From DAOUMF01 sp034411955 (GTDB lineage Bacteria > Chloroflexota > Dehalococcoidia > SM23-28-2 > RBG-16-64-32): DNA of 6,844 nt. The stretch lies in the NCBI GenBank assembly GCA_034411955.1, contig DAOUMF010000097.1, positions 1-6,844 on the forward strand, in the 5' to 3' direction. How positions within the stretch are numbered: position 1 is the stretch's first letter; each line of letters begins with the position of its first letter. The translations under genes were made by a program, and so were the position numbers. Positions 5,732-6,844 of the stretch are shown here, piece after piece. The notes under the pieces were generated by a model. The model did not search any database. It was not told the DNA's origin and saw only the letters and a program-made list of their open reading frames with translations.

Positions 5732-6166
5732 ATGAGCGCCCGCAGCAGCATCGACCGCCTGTTCATGGCGATCATCGAACGCCAGGAGGCCACCTTCGAC
5801 GTCATCAGGGGGGCCAACGAACGCTACCACCGGTTCGCCCGCAGTGTCCTCGAAGCTTCCCGCCAGGGCGCCCACGACTGGACGAACGTGGCGCGGGGCT
5901 GGGCGCAGCGCCCCACCGACATCTTCGCGCTGTATGAGTCCATGTCCGAGGCCATAGCCAACGGCCAGTCGCGACGGCTGGCCCTGTGGCAGGAAGCGCT
6001 GGAGGACCTGGCGGAGTCCCAGCGGGAGGGCCAGGAGGTTGTGCGCCGCGGCTTCGGCCAGGTACGCGAGGCGGTGGAGAGCGTGCAGGAGAACGTCCCG
6101 TCCTTCCTGCGCGAGCGCGTCTCAGCCCTGCGCCGGGACGAGAAGGAGCCCGTCGCCAAGGCCTAG
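5732..6166 (+). CDS. Small all-helical, phasin-like protein of unknown function
   Basis: The 144-residue protein lacks membrane segments, cysteines and a signal peptide. It reads as long amphipathic helices throughout (about 4-52, 62-100, 105-140), rich in Ala, Glu, Gln and Arg, with heptad-like spacing in EALEDLAESQREGQEVVRRG and FGQVREAVESVQENV. This composition and size resemble phasins (PF09361 type), which coat polyhydroxyalkanoate granules, and similar helical stress proteins. I see no diagnostic motif, and no PHA synthase lies nearby, so function is open. The ATG at 5732 is chosen because it has the SD AAGGAG at proper spacing and lies downstream of a near-consensus promoter; the same frame is open further up to 5627, but that part spans the promoter. 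A T-rich terminator follows at 6183. Confidence 0.75.
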   Translation: MSARSSIDRLFMAIIERQEATFDVIRGANERYHRFARSVLEASRQGAHDWTNVARGWAQRPTDIFALYESMSEAIANGQSRRLALWQEALEDLAESQREGQEVVRRGFGQVREAVESVQENVPSFLRERVSALRRDEKEPVAKA

Positions 6167-6182
6167 GGGCAGTCGACCGTAG

Positions 6183-6234
6183 CGACGGCCCGTGGCGGCT
6201 CCGAATTGGCCGCGCCGGCCGTCGTTGTGTTCTT
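6183..6234 (+). terminator. Rho-independent terminator of the phasin-like gene
   Basis: CGACGGCC (6183-6190) pairs with GGCCGTCG (6217-6224), enclosing an inner stem GCGGC/GCCGC (6195-6199 with 6209-6213) around a 9-nt loop. The stem is followed at once by TTGTGTTCTT (7 of 10 T). It begins 16 nt after the TAG at 6166. Confidence 0.65.
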
Positions 6235-6282
6235 CCGGCTGCCCATCTCCTCCGGCCGCTGGCCGTCCACGGAACCAATGGA

Positions 6283-6308
6283 AAGCGCCTGCCGACTGGC
6301 AGGCGCTT
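6283..6308 (-). terminator. Perfect 11-bp hairpin downstream of the clpC-like gene
   Basis: AAGCGCCTGCC (6283-6293) and GGCAGGCGCTT (6298-6308) form a perfect 11-bp stem with the tetraloop GACT. On the minus strand the stem ends CGCTTTCC, a short U run, 32 nt past the clpC-like stop. On the plus strand it ends in CTTAT, so it may also back up the 6183-6234 terminator. Confidence 0.7.
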
Positions 6309-6340
6309 ATCGATCGCCCGTGGTGGCGGAGGCTAGCAGT

Positions 6341-6844
6341 CTATCCCGCCTTCGCCGCCGCTTTCGCCTTCGCGGCGGCCTTCTTCTCGAACGTGTACTC
6401 CCCGTCGGCGTGGCCCACCAGGGCCGTGTCGCCCTCGGCGAACTCGCCAGCCAGGATGCGGCGGGACAGCGGATTGGCCACCCGCCGCTCGATGGTACGG
6501 CGCAGCGGTCGCGCCCCGAACACCGGGTCGAACCCCTCCTTCACCAGCTCCGCCTTGGCCGCCTCCGTCAGCTCCAGCCCCACGCGGCGCTCGGCCAGGC
6601 GCTCTCGCACATCGCTGAGCAGCAACCCCACGATCTGCTTCAGGTCGTCCTCCGTCAGCGGGTCGAAGACGATGATCTCATCGATGCGGTTGAGCAGCTA
6701 CGGCCGGAAGGTCTGGCGCAGCGCCTTCTCCACCGCCCCCTTCTGCTTGTCTTTCTCCGACTTGCTGGGCTTGTCTGAGGGGACGAAACCCAGCGACGGC
6801 CGCTGAAACTCCTCCGTGCCCAGGGTGGAGGTCATGATCACCAC
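6341..6844 (-). pseudogene. clpC: ClpC-type Clp ATPase, C-terminal part with in-frame amber stop (partial)
   Basis: The minus strand reads through the window edge as the second AAA+ module of a Clp/Hsp100 unfoldase. It opens with VVIMTSTLGTEEF (sensor-1 strand, usually MTSNLG), then a Lys-rich insert, ALRQTFRP, LLNRIDEIIVFDPLTEDD, and the small C-terminal domain with VFGARPLRRTIERRVANPLSRRILAGEF (sensor-2 GARPLRR), ending in KKAAAKAKAAAKAG. FGARPLRRTIERR-x-x-x-PLS and GEF-x-x-GDT favour ClpC over ClpB. Where the family has RPEFLNR, codon 49 of this part is TAG (6698-6700), then LLNR. The open part before it is 48 codons and the part after it 118. Termination there would remove the Arg finger (in LNRID), sensor 2 and the oligomerisation domain, leaving no active ring. 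An internal GTG at 6631 could only start a fragment. A G-to-T sequencing error would explain everything. Confidence 0.85.

Noticed and set aside
6698..6700. TAG as a recoded sense codon
   Set aside because: Several genes in the window end with TAG in positions fitting their families, so a genome-wide reassignment is not credible from this evidence.

Overview
The window is a GC-rich, gene-dense stretch of bacterial chromosome, 6.8 kb long. It carries unrelated housekeeping-type genes on both strands. The protein mix suggests an environmental Chloroflexota-like (Dehalococcoidia-like) or perhaps actinobacterial genome: an Eis-like acetyltransferase, a cytidylate kinase-like P-loop protein, an RpiB variant with a CWTGTGVS active-site block, a ClpC-type ATPase, and a membrane Fe-S oxidoreductase with a NarI-like N-terminus. 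This is an inference from family resemblance, not a taxonomic assignment. I see no tRNA, rRNA, CRISPR array, insertion sequence, phage or defence gene.

Layout: (1) 1-472, minus strand, the N-terminal part of a multi-pass membrane protein. (2) 641-1867, plus, an Eis-type GNAT acetyltransferase, then 1930-2238, plus, a small unknown protein. (3) 2235-2930, minus, a cytidylate kinase-like protein that converges on the small gene; the two share a CTAG that supplies both stop codons. (4) 3062-3871, plus, a PlsC-like acyltransferase, divergent from the kinase. (5) A two-gene minus-strand unit: an rpiB-like gene (5432 to 4945) whose frame is broken once, directly abutting a single-pass membrane protein with a C-terminal octapeptide repeat (4944 to 3979). 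(6) 5732-6166, plus, a small all-helical, phasin-like protein. (7) 6341-6844, minus, the C-terminal part of a ClpC-type ATPase with an in-frame amber stop.

Transcription signals are unusually legible. Four genes have near-consensus sigma70-type promoters with 34-56 nt leaders (1-472, kinase, rpiB-like unit, phasin-like gene). Three plus-strand genes (641, 1930, 3062) instead have a -10-like hexamer exactly 9 nt before the ATG, which implies leaders of only about 0-3 nt. Hairpins lie in both longer convergent gaps (3872-3978 and 6167-6340).

The points most worth checking are two apparent gene lesions (the rpiB-like frameshift at a perfect palindrome, and the amber codon in clpC just before the Arg finger), the near-leaderless promoter pattern, and the altered NHX4D motif of the acyltransferase. 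I do not find a convincing new multi-gene system. The lesions may be sequencing or assembly errors, and nothing in the sequence alone can exclude that.
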